DNA of 60,000 bases from Neocallimastix lanati (nom. inval.) (GCA_016946835.1 JACVTC010000092.1:171501-231500); one strand, 5' to 3'. Counted from the stretch's first letter, positions 20,778 to 33,819 are shown. Made by a program: numbers and translations. Notes: generated by a model from the sequence alone, not told the origin.

Positions 20778-21702
20778 TTAATATTGATAAATGTAATTAA
20801 TAATTATTGTTAATGATGGAAAGTCAAAGTTTAATTTTTCTTTTGAAATAAGTTTAAATGTGTTAGAATTATTACTGGTTAAATTTGCTATCCTTTTGTT
20901 ATTATAATTATATATTATTGCTGATGGTTTGTTTTGTATATTGTTGAAAATAATTTTATAATTTTGTTGAATTAAATTACAAACTGACAATAAGTTTTTG
21001 CTGATTTCATTCAAATAATATAAGTTTTCAATAATTATTTCCATATTATTGATGAAACCTTTGAATGAACCAATATAATTTGTGATAATAAATTTTCCAT
21101 TAGCCAGATGTATTTTTTCATGACATTCCCTAATATTATGAAATTGATTGATATCATTGGTTATATTTACTGATGCACCTGAATCTAAAATCCAGCATGT
21201 GATATGTTTTTGATTTGTCTCTTTGGTACTACTGGTCTTGTTAATAATAATGTATTTCATTTTTAGAATCAGAATTGTAATCAGATGTGAAAATATCGGA
21301 GAATGTGGAGTTGTAATTATCTCTTTTTTCTGAGAGATTTAAATAATTTTTATTATGTTTGCTTTTATTGAATTTTCTATTATTTTTTCTGAAGTTTGAT
21401 TTTCTGAACCTTTTTGAATTTTTTCTTAATTTGCATTCATAAAAATAATGACCCTTTCTATTGCAATAATTGCACCTTCCATTTTTTCTATGTCCCTTTT
21501 TGTGTGTCAATTTGTTTTCTCTAGGTGACTTATTTTTTATATTGGTATTGAGTGCAAAGGTAGTGTTTGGGGGTGTAATACTGGTGTTTTCTTTTAGGTT
21601 TGAAAGAATGATTTCTGGGATACTAGTTTTACATATGTGGCACACTTGTTCCAGTCGTCGAATTGGAAGACATTTATCCATCTTAAATCTGGAGGTAGGC
21701 AT
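20778..21702 (-). pseudogene. Copia nucleocapsid knuckle and protease
   Basis: Two frames: 21702-21241 holds a CCHC knuckle, CNYCNRKGHYFYEC, in a Lys/Arg/Asn-rich stretch. The frame from about 21260 to 20778 holds the aspartic protease with catalytic ILDSGASVNIT. The two overlap by about 20 bp in different frames, so a frameshift is needed. The protease frame ends before the GAG-pre-integrase segment, which is in another frame. Confidence 0.8.
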
Positions 21703-22307
21703 CTGTTTAATATACCAATTTTGGAGGTGTCGCTTAATGTACCATCAATATCTTCAAGATCATTTATGAGGTTTTGTAGATTGGCAATAAATATACTAAT
21801 GTCATCATTAACATTGTATTTCAATTCTTTAATTTGTTGTTCTATTTCTAATTTTCTTCTTTCAGCTCTTTTAGTAAATGATGCTTTTAGAATTTCCCAG
21901 ACATTATAAGAGGTTTTTTCATCCCCTTCTACTAGTTTGGCGGTCTTATCAGAAAGACTATTAATAATAATCCATTTTGCGGTGTTATCATTTTCGATAT
22001 CTTCTGAGGTGGTTCCTTTCTGGTAAACGTATAAATCATCAAGCCGATCCGGTATATAATTGCTAAGGTTTCCTGTGAAAGTTTTCTTTCTAAACTTTTT
22101 TATTTCTTGTTTCATTACATATTTTGTTAATTTATTAATTAACAAAAGATATAAAATTTTTCTAGACCAACCCTTATAATTTTCTGTATTTAATTCAATT
22201 ATTCTATTGAGGCTTTCAGAATAATTGAAGGTAATTAGATTTCTTTTGGGTTCATTACCTTCCTCATTAATTACAGAGTTGGTATTGGTTTGATTTCTTC
22301 TGGGCAT
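21594..22307 (-). pseudogene. gag: Copia Gag (UBN2-like)
   Basis: From ATG 22307, 237 codons resemble copia capsid regions (gag-polypeptide of LTR copia-type/UBN2): a short N-terminus, then WSRKILYLLL and WEILKASF-type blocks, and the ISIFIANLQNLIN segment. The frame closes just past the zone where the nucleocapsid frame begins (21241-21702), so the two are separated by a frameshift in the overlap. Confidence 0.8.
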
Positions 22308-24000
22308 TTTAAATTGATGTTAATAATAATTATTGATTAATTAGTTATGATATAGGTTTAATTAACTGTAAGTATTGTTTTTAGAAATTTTATGAAATAC
22401 AAGATATATTTATATTTAGTTGTTCTTTTAGGATTTTTAATATATTGGTTGGTCTTATTCAATTAATTAAATTGATTTATATTGGATTCCATTTTTAAAA
22501 AAAAATTTTTATTTGTTTAAAAACAATTTCTATTGTTCATTGTTTTTAATATAATTTTGTGAATCATTCATATTGTTAAAACTCAAAGTTAATGTTGATC
22601 ATATTTATTTTTAATTTAAATATATATTAATTGCTAAAAATAAAGAAATGTTTAGTAAATTATTAATTAATTAAATTAATAATTAATAGATAATTTTATA
22701 AATTAAACTTAACTTTATTTTATGCGAAGTCAGAGAATTGAGACTCTTAATCTTTTAAACACGAAAATGTGGACATATATTTATTTTAGTATTATAAGTT
22801 ATTTTTACGTTTTATTAATTTTTATTGTTGTTTTTTTTTAGAGAAAAAGAGTTTCTTTTATACTTTTCTTATATAATAATAGATACATAAATACTATTAG
22901 TTATTAACTAAATATATTTTATATTTATGACTAATAATATTTTACGAGAAATTTCTTTCCAACAATAATAAAATATTATTAAAATAAAATAAGATAAATA
23001 ATTAAATTAATTAAAAACTTAATATTTAAAGAATAATTTAAGAAATAATTCCTTTGTAAGATTTATAAAAATATTTATTTATTTTAATAAAAGTTGAATT
23101 ATTAGTATATAATTATTGTAAATACAATAACCTTACAAAGAACATAAAAGATAGATTTTTACATCTTTCTTTTATACTTTGTAAGTTACATAATAATAGT
23201 ATTTAATTATAAGATATTAATAATATAGTAATATGAATATTAATAAAATATAAAGATAATAACAATATCGATATGTTTAAAATATTTAATATAACTAAAT
23301 AGATTTCTTTGTAATTATATAATTAATTTGAATAATTAAAAATTGTAGTTAATATATATGATGTAAACATATATATAAACATAATATAAATAAATACATG
23401 TAACGTCATATGTAGATAATTGTGATATGAGGGACTTTTATGTGCAATAATTTATAAACAGTTGGTTTTTAAAATAATAGTTTTTTAGTAAAGTTTATTA
23501 ATAAATTATAATATTCGTACAATTAAAATAATAATTCTAATTCCTAAAATTTTACAGGAGAGTCCTCTATTTCTAATATAAATAAGCTAATCTATTTATA
23601 AGAAATAGATATTATATTAATTATATATTCTAATATATAGAACTATATTAATTTTATATGAATTAAAGTATTATAATTATTATAATTATAATAATACATA
23701 TTGAAATAAAATAAAATAAAATAATTATTATCAAAAAATATAAATTAAATATTTAATAATTATTATTAAATATACAAATATGTTACTACACATATTTGTT
23801 TTATATCAATTGAAATTATTAATATAAATCTTATTTATTATTATTCTCAGAATTATTAGGCCTAAGATAATTCTTTAAATATTAAATAAGAATTTATATT
23901 AATTATTAATTATTTAAATATATATTATTTATAATTAAATAAATAATATTTTTAACTATTGAAATGTAAATAACTGAAATTGAGATTTCAATTCAGTTAT
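22308..24000. other. AT-rich DNA, likely LTR debris
   Basis: Upstream flank of the copia copy. No ORF. A hairpin at about 23131-23190 has arms CTTACAAAG and CTTTGTAAG with further pairing inside. No copia LTR boundary could be fixed. Confidence 0.5.
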
Positions 24001-24006
24001 AATTTT

Positions 24007-24659
24007 AACATATTTCTAATACATTATGTGTACATTATTATTTTTGTACTTTAATAAAATTTTAAAATTCAAAGATTAAAAATTAAATCAAAATGTTAAG
24101 GTTTTAGAGAATTAAATAAAAATAAGAGTAAAAGAAACACAAATTTTATTTATTTATTTATTATTTTATTTATTAATTTTATTAATTGATGATTTTTTAA
24201 AAAATTAGTAGCAAAATTTACAACTATTTATACTTTTTTCAAGGCATAAAAGTTGTTCTTGCCACTAAATTACATTTTATTTTTTTTTTTTTTTTTTTTT
24301 TTTTTAATAATAATCTATCTAAAATATTACTAATAAGAATTTATTTAATTGGCTATAATTTTTATTACAATCTGTTCAAATAAAAATAAAAATACTATTC
24401 TAATAAAAGGTTTTTAATAAAATAAAATATTTGTCAATATAAAATAAAACATTTCGATATAAAATTTTATAATAAAAGTTAAAATATAATATATAAATTT
24501 TTAATTATCAATATATAAAAATATTATTAATACAAATTTTCATTATTAATATAAAAATAGAAAAAATTTATTAAAGTACAAAATAATAATGTACACATAA
24601 TTTATTAGAAATGAATCGTAGATTTAATTAAGAATGCATTATTTAGTACATTCTTATCA
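24007..24659 (-). mobile_element. Ty3 LTR region with inverted arms
   Basis: The right end is an LTR start on the - strand: TGATAAGAATG reads leftwards from 24659, next to the GGGGCATCT purine tract. 24570-24659 also occurs at 13915-14002. The left part (24007-24095) carries the same block in inverted orientation (TACATTATGTGTACATTATT), so two LTR fragments face each other about 500 bp apart. Between them is a poly(T) of about 25 (24282-24305). The left LTR boundary is not determined. Confidence 0.6.
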
Positions 24660-24677
24660 AGATGCCCCGACGAAGAC

Positions 24678-25335
24678 TCAAGCTTCTCTGTAAGCGGAGT
24701 TAAACTTTACTAAATTTTTAAAATGAACATTCCTGTCGAGTTGTTTTCCAGTTTTCTGATCGATTAAAGTTGCTGTATTGAATTGAATTTTAAAATTTTA
24801 AATGGTCCATTGTAATATGGTTCTAGCTTAGTGCGTCTAAAGTTTCTAACAAGAACAAGATCACCAGCCTTTAATTCTTTTCCTTTTTTCATACTTATTT
24901 GTTCTTCTCGTCTTGTTGCCCAATACTTGTTAGCATTCTTCACATTTTCGCATGCTTCTCTAGTCCATTGATAATGACGAACAAATTTTTCCATTAAAAT
25001 TTCATCATATGATTTAACTGTACTTTCAATTGTTCTTATGGCTATATCATAAGGCTGTTGGTCTTCTCTTCCATATACTAATTCAAAACTAGAATGTCCA
25101 GTAGCTGTGTTTTTGGTAGTTCGAAGTGCCCATAGAGCAGAAGGTAAAACTTCATCCCAATCTTGATTTTTCCTTCCTAATAAACGAAGCAATTTTCCAA
25201 TTTCTTTATTTCGGTTTTCAGTGAGACCATTGGATTCAGGGTGATAGGTAGCTTATGAATTTTACATAAACATCATAAAGGTCAAGAAAGATTTTTGTCA
25301 TGTCAGAGGTGAATTGAACTCCATTATCGGTGTTT
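24678..25335 (-). pseudogene. Ty3 integrase C-terminal fragment
   Basis: - strand remnant that starts inside the integrase core (TDNGVQFTSDMTKIF at about 25330-25290). It continues through the last acidic block (SPESNGLTENRNKEIGK), the WALRTTKN segment and the GPFKI C-terminal motif, and ends at a TGA at 24678-24680 beside the purine tract and LTR. Frameshifts lie near 25250 and 24770. It is closely similar to the integrase at 56436-57656. Everything upstream of about 25335 is replaced by a + strand copia fragment. Confidence 0.9.
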
Positions 25336-27852
25336 TTATTTTACAGTAATAATGATACTATAAAACAAATTAATAAACGCATAAATAATAACATAAATAA
25401 TATTAATAACCTAAATTCTAATGAAATAAACATGTTAAATAATAATGAAAACAAAATTAATGTAAATGATAATATAAATATAAATTTAAATAATATAAAT
25501 GACCCAACCAATTTAATTACGAAAGAAATAAGTAATGATATTAATAATTATAATATTGTTAATAAAAAATATAATTTAAGAAGTAATATAAACAAAAGGT
25601 TAGATAATAAATTAAAAAATAATTTTTCAAATTCAAAAGAAAAGAAAATTAAAACTAAGAAATCGAATAAATACAAAAATAATTCTAAATTCACAAATGA
25701 AGATAAACGTATAAATAATTCTAAACTCTTTAATGAAGATAAACATTCAAAAAATTCCAATTTTAAAAATAAAATTAAGAATAATCCTTTGGAAAAAAAG
25801 AGGTAAACAAATCCGTAATTTCAAATGAAAACAAACAAATTATTCTGATTTTAAAAATTAAAATTCAATTGAAGATACCAAATTAATTCCACTAATTTAA
25901 ATAATTCCAAAGACGAATTTACAAAAATGAATTCAGATAATTTTAATGACAATTCTGAAAATTCAAATTCAAATTCAAATGATTTAAATGATAGAATTAA
26001 ATTAAAAAATAATATTAATAATAATGATAATTCTTTATGAGTGAATAGGAAAAGAAAATTTAAAAAAAAAAAAACTGAAGTTTGCAAGAAAAATAAAACT
26101 TTTAACATTGAAGATATATTAGATGACAATGATACATAAATTAGTGAATCACCTTTCAGCGAATCCAGTATTATTGAGTACAAAAGAAAACTCAGAAAAA
26201 GAAAATATAATCGTATCAATAAATCTAATATGGGTAACTATGAAAGTAAAAAATATAAATCTTTCGATATAGATGAAATCATGGAAAATAATGTATTCAT
26301 GGTTGTCAATATGAAGAAAGAATCTGATGAACCAACTTCTTATCAGGATATTTTCTTTCGAAAAGATAAAGATGAATGGGTCACAGCAATTGATAATGAA
26401 TTAAATAATATGAAGAAAATGAATGTTTATACACCTATTAAGAAGCTTCCTAAAGGTGTTAATGTTATTTCTACTCGTTGGGTGTTCAAAAACATACACG
26501 ATGTTAATGGTAGAGTATATAAGAAAAAGCAAGATTAGTAGCACGTGGTTTTACTCAACAATATGGAATAGATTATAAATAACATTCGCACCTACTTTAA
26601 ACCAAGATACAATTAGAATTATTACTTCAATAGTTGCAAAGAATAATTATAACATACATCAATTAGATATTAAGGCAGCTTATTTAAATGCAAAATTAAA
26701 TGAAGACATATATATGGAACTACCAGAGGGTGACGACCATCAAGGAATGAAATATTGCAAATTAAGCAAAGCTTTGTATGGTCTTAAACAAGCAGGACGT
26801 ATGTGGAATGACACCTTAAATAAAGCTCTAGTTGGCATGAAATTTAATAGATTATTAAGTAAACCTTGTCTGTATGTTAAAAGGAATGCACATAATAAAA
26901 TAATTTGCCTTCTAGGTGTATATGTAGTTGTTATACTCATCACAGGTGAAAATAAAGAAATTTTAAAGTTAAAAGATTATTAAAAAGTAAATTTGATATA
27001 ACTGATACAGGTTATGTTGATTTTATAGTAGGTATAAAATTTGTGAAATGTAAAGATGGATATTTAATCCATCAAAAGAGATATTTGAATGATATATTTA
27101 AAAAATTCAATATAGATAAATTAAAACTATGCTCAAATATGATTCCTATTATTAATAAAAAATTAAAAGAGAAATCACTTAATCCAACAAAATATAGACA
27201 AGCCGTTGGTAACCTGTTATATCTTGTCATATGTACAAGGCCAGACATTTTATTTTCGGTAAGTAAGGCATCACGTAAAAACCAAAATCCAAATTATGAG
27301 AATTGGTTTAATGTCATAAAAATTTTTAGATATTTAAAATATAAACCAAATTATGGAATTAAATTCAATAAAAATGATAACTACAATTTTGAGGTCTACG
27401 TAGATGCGGATTTAGGTAGTGATCCCAATACTAGAAAATCTACCACTGGATAAGTGATGACAATAAACTCTGTACCCATTAGCTGGTATTCTAAATTACA
27501 AAACATCATAGCAGTCTCTACAGCAGAAAGTGAATATTACGAGATATATGAGTGCGCACGTCAATGTTTATGGTATAAAAATTTATTTAAAGAACTAAAT
27601 ATAAATATAAATAACATAACAATTAATTCGGAAAATAAAACTTATTTATAATTACGAAAATGAAACTATAAATCTAAAGTCAAAGCACATTGATTTAAAA
27701 TATCACAAAATTAGAGAACTAGTTCGAGAAGGTAAAATAAAATTAAATTTTATTAAATCAGAACATTATTTGGCTGACGGTTTTACCAAATATCTTAATT
27801 CTACTCTAATGAGTAAATTTAGAAACAACATTCTTTCAACCATTAGTAATTA
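25336..27852 (+). pseudogene. Copia pol remnant (linker, RT, RNase H), RT-dead
   Basis: Starts in an Asn/Lys-rich linker (to about 26220). RT from about 26230: WVTAIDNELNNMKKMNVY, STRWVF, ARLVARGFTQQYGIDY, QLDIKAAYLNAKL and ALYGLKQAGRMWN. The catalytic YVDD is YVVV (near 26919-26930), each GAT read as GTT. Then CTRPDILFSVSKASR, YVDADLG, and the RNase H blocks WYSKLQNIIAVSTAESEYY and ADGFTKYL, ending with TAA at about 27852. Frameshifts lie near 26537 and 26980 and stops near 26580, 27453 and 27650. Its RT differs clearly from that of the 18.6-22.3 kb element, so it is another copia family. Confidence 0.9.
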
Positions 27853-27888
27853 AAAATAATAAATTTTTTTATTTAAAGAATATTAAAC

Positions 27889-28432
27889 TTTAGGGGGAAT
27901 GCTAGAAATAAAGTTTAATATATGAATATTATTCTTGTTATTAAACAAAATAAAATATATAAATTTTATAACATGTATAAATATTATAAATTATTAAGAT
28001 ATCAACTATTATTATCAAAACATTTATGTAATGTAATAACACATAAAATAAATACGTATATATAAAAAATATTAAACTATAATTATAAATAAATAATAAA
28101 AAATATTAATAAAATAATAAATAAAATTTGAAATTACGAAATTTGAAGTGTTAATTCTAATATTATACATATATAAATATATATAAAAATATATAGATAA
28201 ATCAATTAAAAGAATATATATATATATTTTTTTTAAAAAAATTTATGTATGTATGTATTTATGTGTAGTTTAAAACAATTTATTTCCTATTATTTATATT
28301 TTTATATTATATTTTAAATTGATATATATAAATATTTATCTATTTCAGATGTGAATAAATTTAATCTAATCCATAAAATTTTATTTTTAAAAATTACTCA
28401 TATAATAATATAATATAATTTTTTTGGGGGAG
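27889..28432 (+). mobile_element. Copia purine tract and probable 3' LTR
   Basis: TTTAGGGGGAA ends at 27899 and TGCTAGAAATAAAG begins at 27900, the classic copia arrangement. The LTR right end is unclear. A second G-rich tract (TTTGGGGGAG, to about 28431) precedes the next TG, so the LTR may end anywhere between, or the tract may belong to another copia copy. Confidence 0.6.
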
Positions 28433-28732
28433 TGCTGCATTTCGGAACAAGGTTCTATCCTTCTAGCGTACATAAGGCTCTTAGTTTGATCCCAATGACC
28501 ATTTTCCAGGTTTTCCTCACAAGAGGTTCATACAGAATATGGTATTTAAGGTTACAGGTAAGTATATCCTTTATATATATTATTATTCTAAATTTCCTTA
28601 GTAATATAGAAAAGATACTAGAGAGTAGTGCATTTCGCCAGGTTGTTACTACCTCAATATTACTACTTCTGAGGAGGAGCGGGTTGAAACTAAGGGCTGT
28701 ATGCACCGAAAATAAAATATAAAAAAAAAAAA
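28433..28732 (+). mobile_element. GC-richer insert ending in AATAAA/poly(A)
   Basis: Starts TGCTGCATTTCGGAAC right after a TTTGGGGGAG tract and ends with AATAAA (about 28710) and 13 A. Complexity and GC are well above the flanks. It contains a diverged internal repeat (CATTTCGGAACAAGGTTC at the start against a similar block near 28630) and an intron-like segment (GTAAGT near 28559 to TTAG near 28603). Both strands are open for over 80 codons, but neither frame resembles a known protein. Options are a copia solo LTR (TG...GCA near 28703) or a retroposed RNA; I cannot decide. Confidence 0.45.
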
Positions 28733-29539
28733 AGCATTTTGAAACTTGGCCTAAATTATATTAAATAAATAAATATTTAATAAAATAGTAAAATAGTATT
28801 TAACGACATTTTAATTTTTTTTTTTCTTTTGTTAAAATAATAAAAAAATAATATTTAATTTTAAAAATAGTTTTTAATACTTTTTGTTAATTAAAAAATA
28901 AATAATATTTAATAATTTAATTTTAAGGATATATTTTAATATTTTTTTGTTAAAATAATATAATAATATTTAATTTTAAATATAGTTTTTAATACTTTTT
29001 TGTAAAAATAATAAAAAAATAATATTTTGTAATATTTAATTTTAAAGATATATAATATTTAATTTTATAAAGTGTAAAATATTTTTATTTTATAGTATTA
29101 TGTAAATAATATATAATGACATATTCATAAATAAATAGGTCTTTCTTATTGTAAAAGCAATAAAATAAATTAACATATAATAAAATATAAAATTTATTTA
29201 AAGTGTTGTATTTGACATGTTAAATATTATAAATGAAATATTATTAATAAAGTATTAAATGTAACACAATTTAATGTAATTGATAAATTATATTAAATAT
29301 TTATTTTAATCTATTTTTTTTATTTAAATTATGTCTATATAAATTTTAATTTTATTATACATAAAAATTATTATTAGTACTATATATATATATATATTTT
29401 TTTTTTAAAAAAAATAGAAGAGATAATTTACTTCTTTAATATTTAAAATTTAAATTATTTTAAAAATATTCTTTTTTTATTATTTTAATAAAGTATATTA
29501 AATTAAATATTTTATTAAATTTAATTAATAATATAAAAT
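28733..29539. other. Upstream region of the USP5 gene
   Basis: A/T-rich spacer with TA repeats and several imperfect copies of a poly-T/AATATTTAATTTTAAA unit (28800-29050). It must hold the USP5 promoter; no motif can be singled out. Confidence 0.5.
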
Positions 29540-30116
29540 ATGTCTGTTTGTGAACATCTTAGTGATTTTATTTATAATGAAATTAAATATGGAACAAAAG
29601 TATACAAAGATGAATGGTTTGTACATTTTAAAGAAGAAAATATTAATTTAATTTATTTAAAAAGTTCAGAATAAATTAATTAAAATAATAAAAATTTGAT
29701 TAAATATTTCATTATAAGATTTACATTATTATTTATTTTTTATTTTTTTAATACTTATATATTTTTAAAAAATATTATAACAGTACTCAATGCTTTGATA
29801 CTCAAGTAAATATTATTTCAAAGAGCAAATTTTAAATAAAATATATATTATTTTTTGGTTTTCTTATTTTTTAATAAATTAATTGTAATATAAATTAATC
29901 TTATTGCTTAAAATTAAGGATAGCGAAAATGGCATAAATGTTTGTTTAAGTTGTTTCAATGGAGGTTGTTCAAATAATATGTATAATCATTCACTTTATC
30001 ATTCTCAACATTTTAAACATCCGTTAGTAATGAATATAAAGAGAACTTTAAAACCAAAAAAAGTATATACATTAATATATATATTATTAAAATATTTATT
30101 GGTCTTTTTTTTTTTT

Positions 30117-30155
<39 letters not shown>

Positions 30156-30162
30156 TTTTAAA

Positions 30163-30193
<31 letters not shown>

Positions 30194-31033
30194 CACAAAA
30201 TTTGAATAAATTTAAATAAAATATATTTAATTTCTTATTTTCATTTTCTTAAATTGATTATATTTATTAAATTCAGGTCAATGAACCACCACAAAAAATT
30301 ACTAAATTAGAAATTGTTGAAGAAAAACAAGAAGATTTATATGACGTAAACACAAAAATTCAATGTCTTATTTGTAATAAAGACCTTGATCGTACATATG
30401 GAAAGGTTAAATAAAATTTTAGTATATTATTAAATATTATTATTTTTTTTTAATTTGGTTACTTCTTCCTCTTATTATTGTAAATAATATTAAATTAATA
30501 TTATTATATTAATACTTGTAAAGTTACCCGAATTGATTGATTCAATTTTGTTAGCTAATTCTTCTAAAGTTCAAAATGAAATTAATTCATGGGAAGAAGA
30601 AATTGTTTCATGTACTCATACAGAAAATTTAAAACAATGTAAACCACTAAAGTTAGAAGAACAATGTAATATGAAATTTTTATATAGAAATATTAAATTA
30701 ATATATAATTTATTTATAATAAGTATTAAATAATGAAATGTATAATTAGCATTAGCTCATTGTAGTGAATGTGACTTGAAAGAGAATTTATGGCTTTGTA
30801 TGATTTGTGGTAACTTAGGATGTGGTAGACAGCAATATGGTGGCATTGGTGGCAATGGCCATGCGTTAAAACATTTTGAAACTACAGGTCATGCTGTTTC
30901 TTGTAAATTGGGAACTATTACACCAGAAGGAAATGCTGGTAAATATTTAAAATAATTTTTATGATTAATTATCTTTGATCAAAAATTTTTATCAAATATT
31001 AATTTTAATATCTTTAATATATTGTTGACACAA

Positions 31034-31072
<39 letters not shown>

Positions 31073-33819
31073 AATAACAAATAACAAAAAACAAACGAAT
31101 AAACAAACAAACAAACAATAATAATAATAAAAAGATATTTATTGCTATACTTGTAATGATTCAAAACTTGATAATCACCTTGCTGAGCATTTAAATAACT
31201 TTGGAATTAATATTAAATCTCAAAAAAAAACAGAAAAAAATATTACTGAACTTGTATTTATTTTACACTTAATATAATTTAATTTTTTTTTAATGTAAAA
31301 CAAATTACTAATTCTTCTATTTTTTTTTATATGGATAATTTTAATTTAAAATTAATATTTGAAAAGCAAATTGAACAAAATATGAATTTGGATATTAAAA
31401 TGACAACTAAAGATGGAAAAGAATTAGAACCAGTATATGGACCAGGGTTTACTGGAATCGAAAATCTTGGAAATAGGTAAAATTATTATAAGGAAAGTGG
31501 AAAGTTTTTGAATTTAGTATAATAATAAATTTTAATTTTTATATAGTTGTTACATGTCTTCAATTTTACAAATGATGTTTGCTATACCAGAAGTTGCACA
31601 AAGGTAAATTATACAATATATGTATATAGAATTATTAAAATAATAAAGGTGATATTTAATACTGTATTTATTATAATTATTTTTTGAATAGATATTTGGA
31701 TTTATCATTTGATCAATCATTAGGTGATTGTAAACCAGCTGAATCTTACTTATGTCAAATGACTAAGATGGCAGATGGCCTATTAAGTGGTAGATACTCA
31801 AAACCAATTGATAAAAATTCCCCTCAAAAATTTCAAAAAGGTATATCACCATCCATGTTTAAATCTTTGGTTGGTAAAGGACATCCTGAATTCTCAACCA
31901 TGAAACAACAAGTATATAAATAAAATTTTCTATCTTTAATCTTTAATAATAAAAATTGAAATTAAAATTAAAATTAAAATTTAAAAATTAAATTAAATTA
32001 AATTAAATTAAATTAAATAAATAAATAAAAAATTATATATATATATATATTATAATAAATTGTAGGATGCTGCAGAATTTTATCAATATTTCCTTCAATA
32101 CATTGAATTAAATGAAAAAAAATATGGTAATGATCCAACTAATGTATTCAAATTTTCATTACATGAACGTTTACAATGTAAGCAGTGCAAAAAAGTACGT
32201 TTAACTAAAATAAAGGATAATATGGTAACAATCAATGTTCCAGTTAATAAAAAAGAAGGAGAGAATAATGAATATGAACCAGTATCTTTTGATTCATGCT
32301 TATCTCAATTAGCAATAGAAGAAATTGTAGAATTCAACTGTCCTAATTGTAAAACTAAAACTGAAGCCCTTAAGTAAATATTATTTTTTTAAATAAATAC
32401 ATTTTTATTTATTTTAATATAATGTTTTTAAACATGGGATTATAAGATTATAATATTTAATATATATGTAATTATATTTTTTACTTTTATACAATAAAAT
32501 AAAAAAAAAAAAAGATCAACAAAATTCTTGACTTACCCACAATACTTAGTAACTAAGATAGAAAGAATGAAACTGGTTAACTGGGTTCCCCAAAAATTAG
32601 GTTTGTATATAAGAATTAGTATAAATATACAAATATTAAGATAAAAAAAAGAAAAAAAATGGTAATAAAGTTATTTATTTTATAATATATATATTTATAT
32701 ATTATTCAGCTATTCCAGTAACTTTACCTGGTGATAAAATTGTTGATCTTGATAATTATCGTAGTGAAGGGCTTAAGGAAGGAGAAGAAGAATTAGAAAA
32801 TGTAGAAGAAGAAGAAGGTTTATATTATTATTTAAACACTAAATAATTAATTATTTTTATATTTTTATATTTACTAATTGAAATATAAATTCATTTTTTC
32901 TAGAACCAACTTTTAATGAAGCAGTTGTTTCACAACTTATGGAAATGGGATTCTCAAGAAACAGATGTATTCGTGCTGTTATGGCAACAGATAATAATGG
33001 AGCTGAAGTTGCTATGAATTGGTTATTTGAAAGAATGGATGATCCATGTATGTTAATTTATTGATTTATTTTATGATTAAAAATATTAATCTGTTTTTTT
33101 TCTCAATTTATCTGTATATTATATTTATAGCTTTGGATGATCCAATTGAAAAGAAATCAAAAAAGAACAATGGTGGGGTTACTGCAGATGCTCAAAATAT
33201 TGCTTTATTAGTTGATATGGGTTTCAATTCAACAAAGGTTGAAAAAGCTTTGATTGAAACTGTAAGATATATTCTATTAATTATTAATAAATGATTAATA
33301 TATAAATTTATAAATAAATTTAAAAATATATGTACGTATGTATTTAAATATCGTATTAATAATATTTGGTTTTGATATATTCTAGAATAATAATATTGAA
33401 AGAGCTATTGACTGGCTTTCAAGTCATTTTGAAGATGACATTGAACTTACTAGTGATCAAAATACCTCAGATAAAATAGATGAAGATGGTAAAATAGTAT
33501 TATAAATAATTAAATAAATAAATAAATAAATAATGAATCTATAATAATTTATAATTAATTATTATATAATAATAATAATTCCATAAAATGATTAATAATC
33601 ATTAAATTCAAAAATTCATTAGCAAATGATAATAAACCAGCTAAATATGAATTAATTGGTTTTGTTACTCATATGGGTACATCTGCACAATGTGGTCATT
33701 ATGTCGTACATTTGCGACGTGACAATAAATGGTATTTATATAATGATGAAAAGGTTGTAAAAGTAATGGAAGACTTACCAACTGAAAATGCATACATGTA
33801 TCTTTTTAAACGTCTTTGA
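29540..33819 (+). CDS. USP5: Ubiquitin carboxyl-terminal hydrolase 5 (isopeptidase T), 17 exons
   Basis: Cleaves unanchored polyubiquitin from its free end to recycle ubiquitin in cytosol and nucleus. Exons: 29540-29616, 29784-29805, 29919-30062, 30277-30405, 30524-30665, 30750-30938, 31135-31253, 31367-31476, 31547-31603, 31692-31911, 32066-32373, 32515-32600, 32710-32817, 32904-33047, 33131-33261, 33386-33488, 33623-33819; phases close to 761 aa. Domains in order: cryptic N-terminal zinc finger (KVYKDEC...CLSCFNGGC), ZnF-UBP from about 173 (CSECDLKENLWLC...HALKHFETTGHAV), catalytic Cys312 in NSCYMSS, UBA1 (about 572-612), UBA2 (about 633-675) and catalytic His722 in QCGHYV. Human USP5 is about 858 aa; this one is shorter in the linkers. 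Exon 2 is only 22 nt. The gene is convergent with AFG2. Confidence 0.93.
30108..30192. repeat. Poly(T)-(ATT)n-poly(A) foldback in USP5 intron 3
   Basis: About 23 T, nine ATT triplets, then about 28 A within intron 3 (30063-30276). The transcript could fold into a long U-A stem. It lies between good splice sites, so it is tolerated. Confidence 0.85.

Larger units (their letters stand above)
18587..22307 (-). mobile_element. Decayed copia element, truncated in RT
   Basis: Reading on the - strand the order is Gag, CCHC knuckle, protease, GAG-pre-integrase, integrase, Asn-rich linker, RT, which is the copia (Pseudoviridae) order. It begins at ATG 22307 and is cut in the RT right after a CLYVK motif, where it abuts the + strand gag pseudogene. 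Several frameshifts and stops break it. No LTR was identified upstream of 22307. Confidence 0.9.

Noticed and set aside
28432-28722. Overlapping open frames on both strands
   Set aside because: Neither resembles a protein family; openness on both strands follows from composition. Kept only as an unclassified insert.
30533-30733. Stand-alone small gene
   Set aside because: It is exon 5 of USP5 plus the start of an intron; the frame begins with TTG and reads the linker before the zinc finger.
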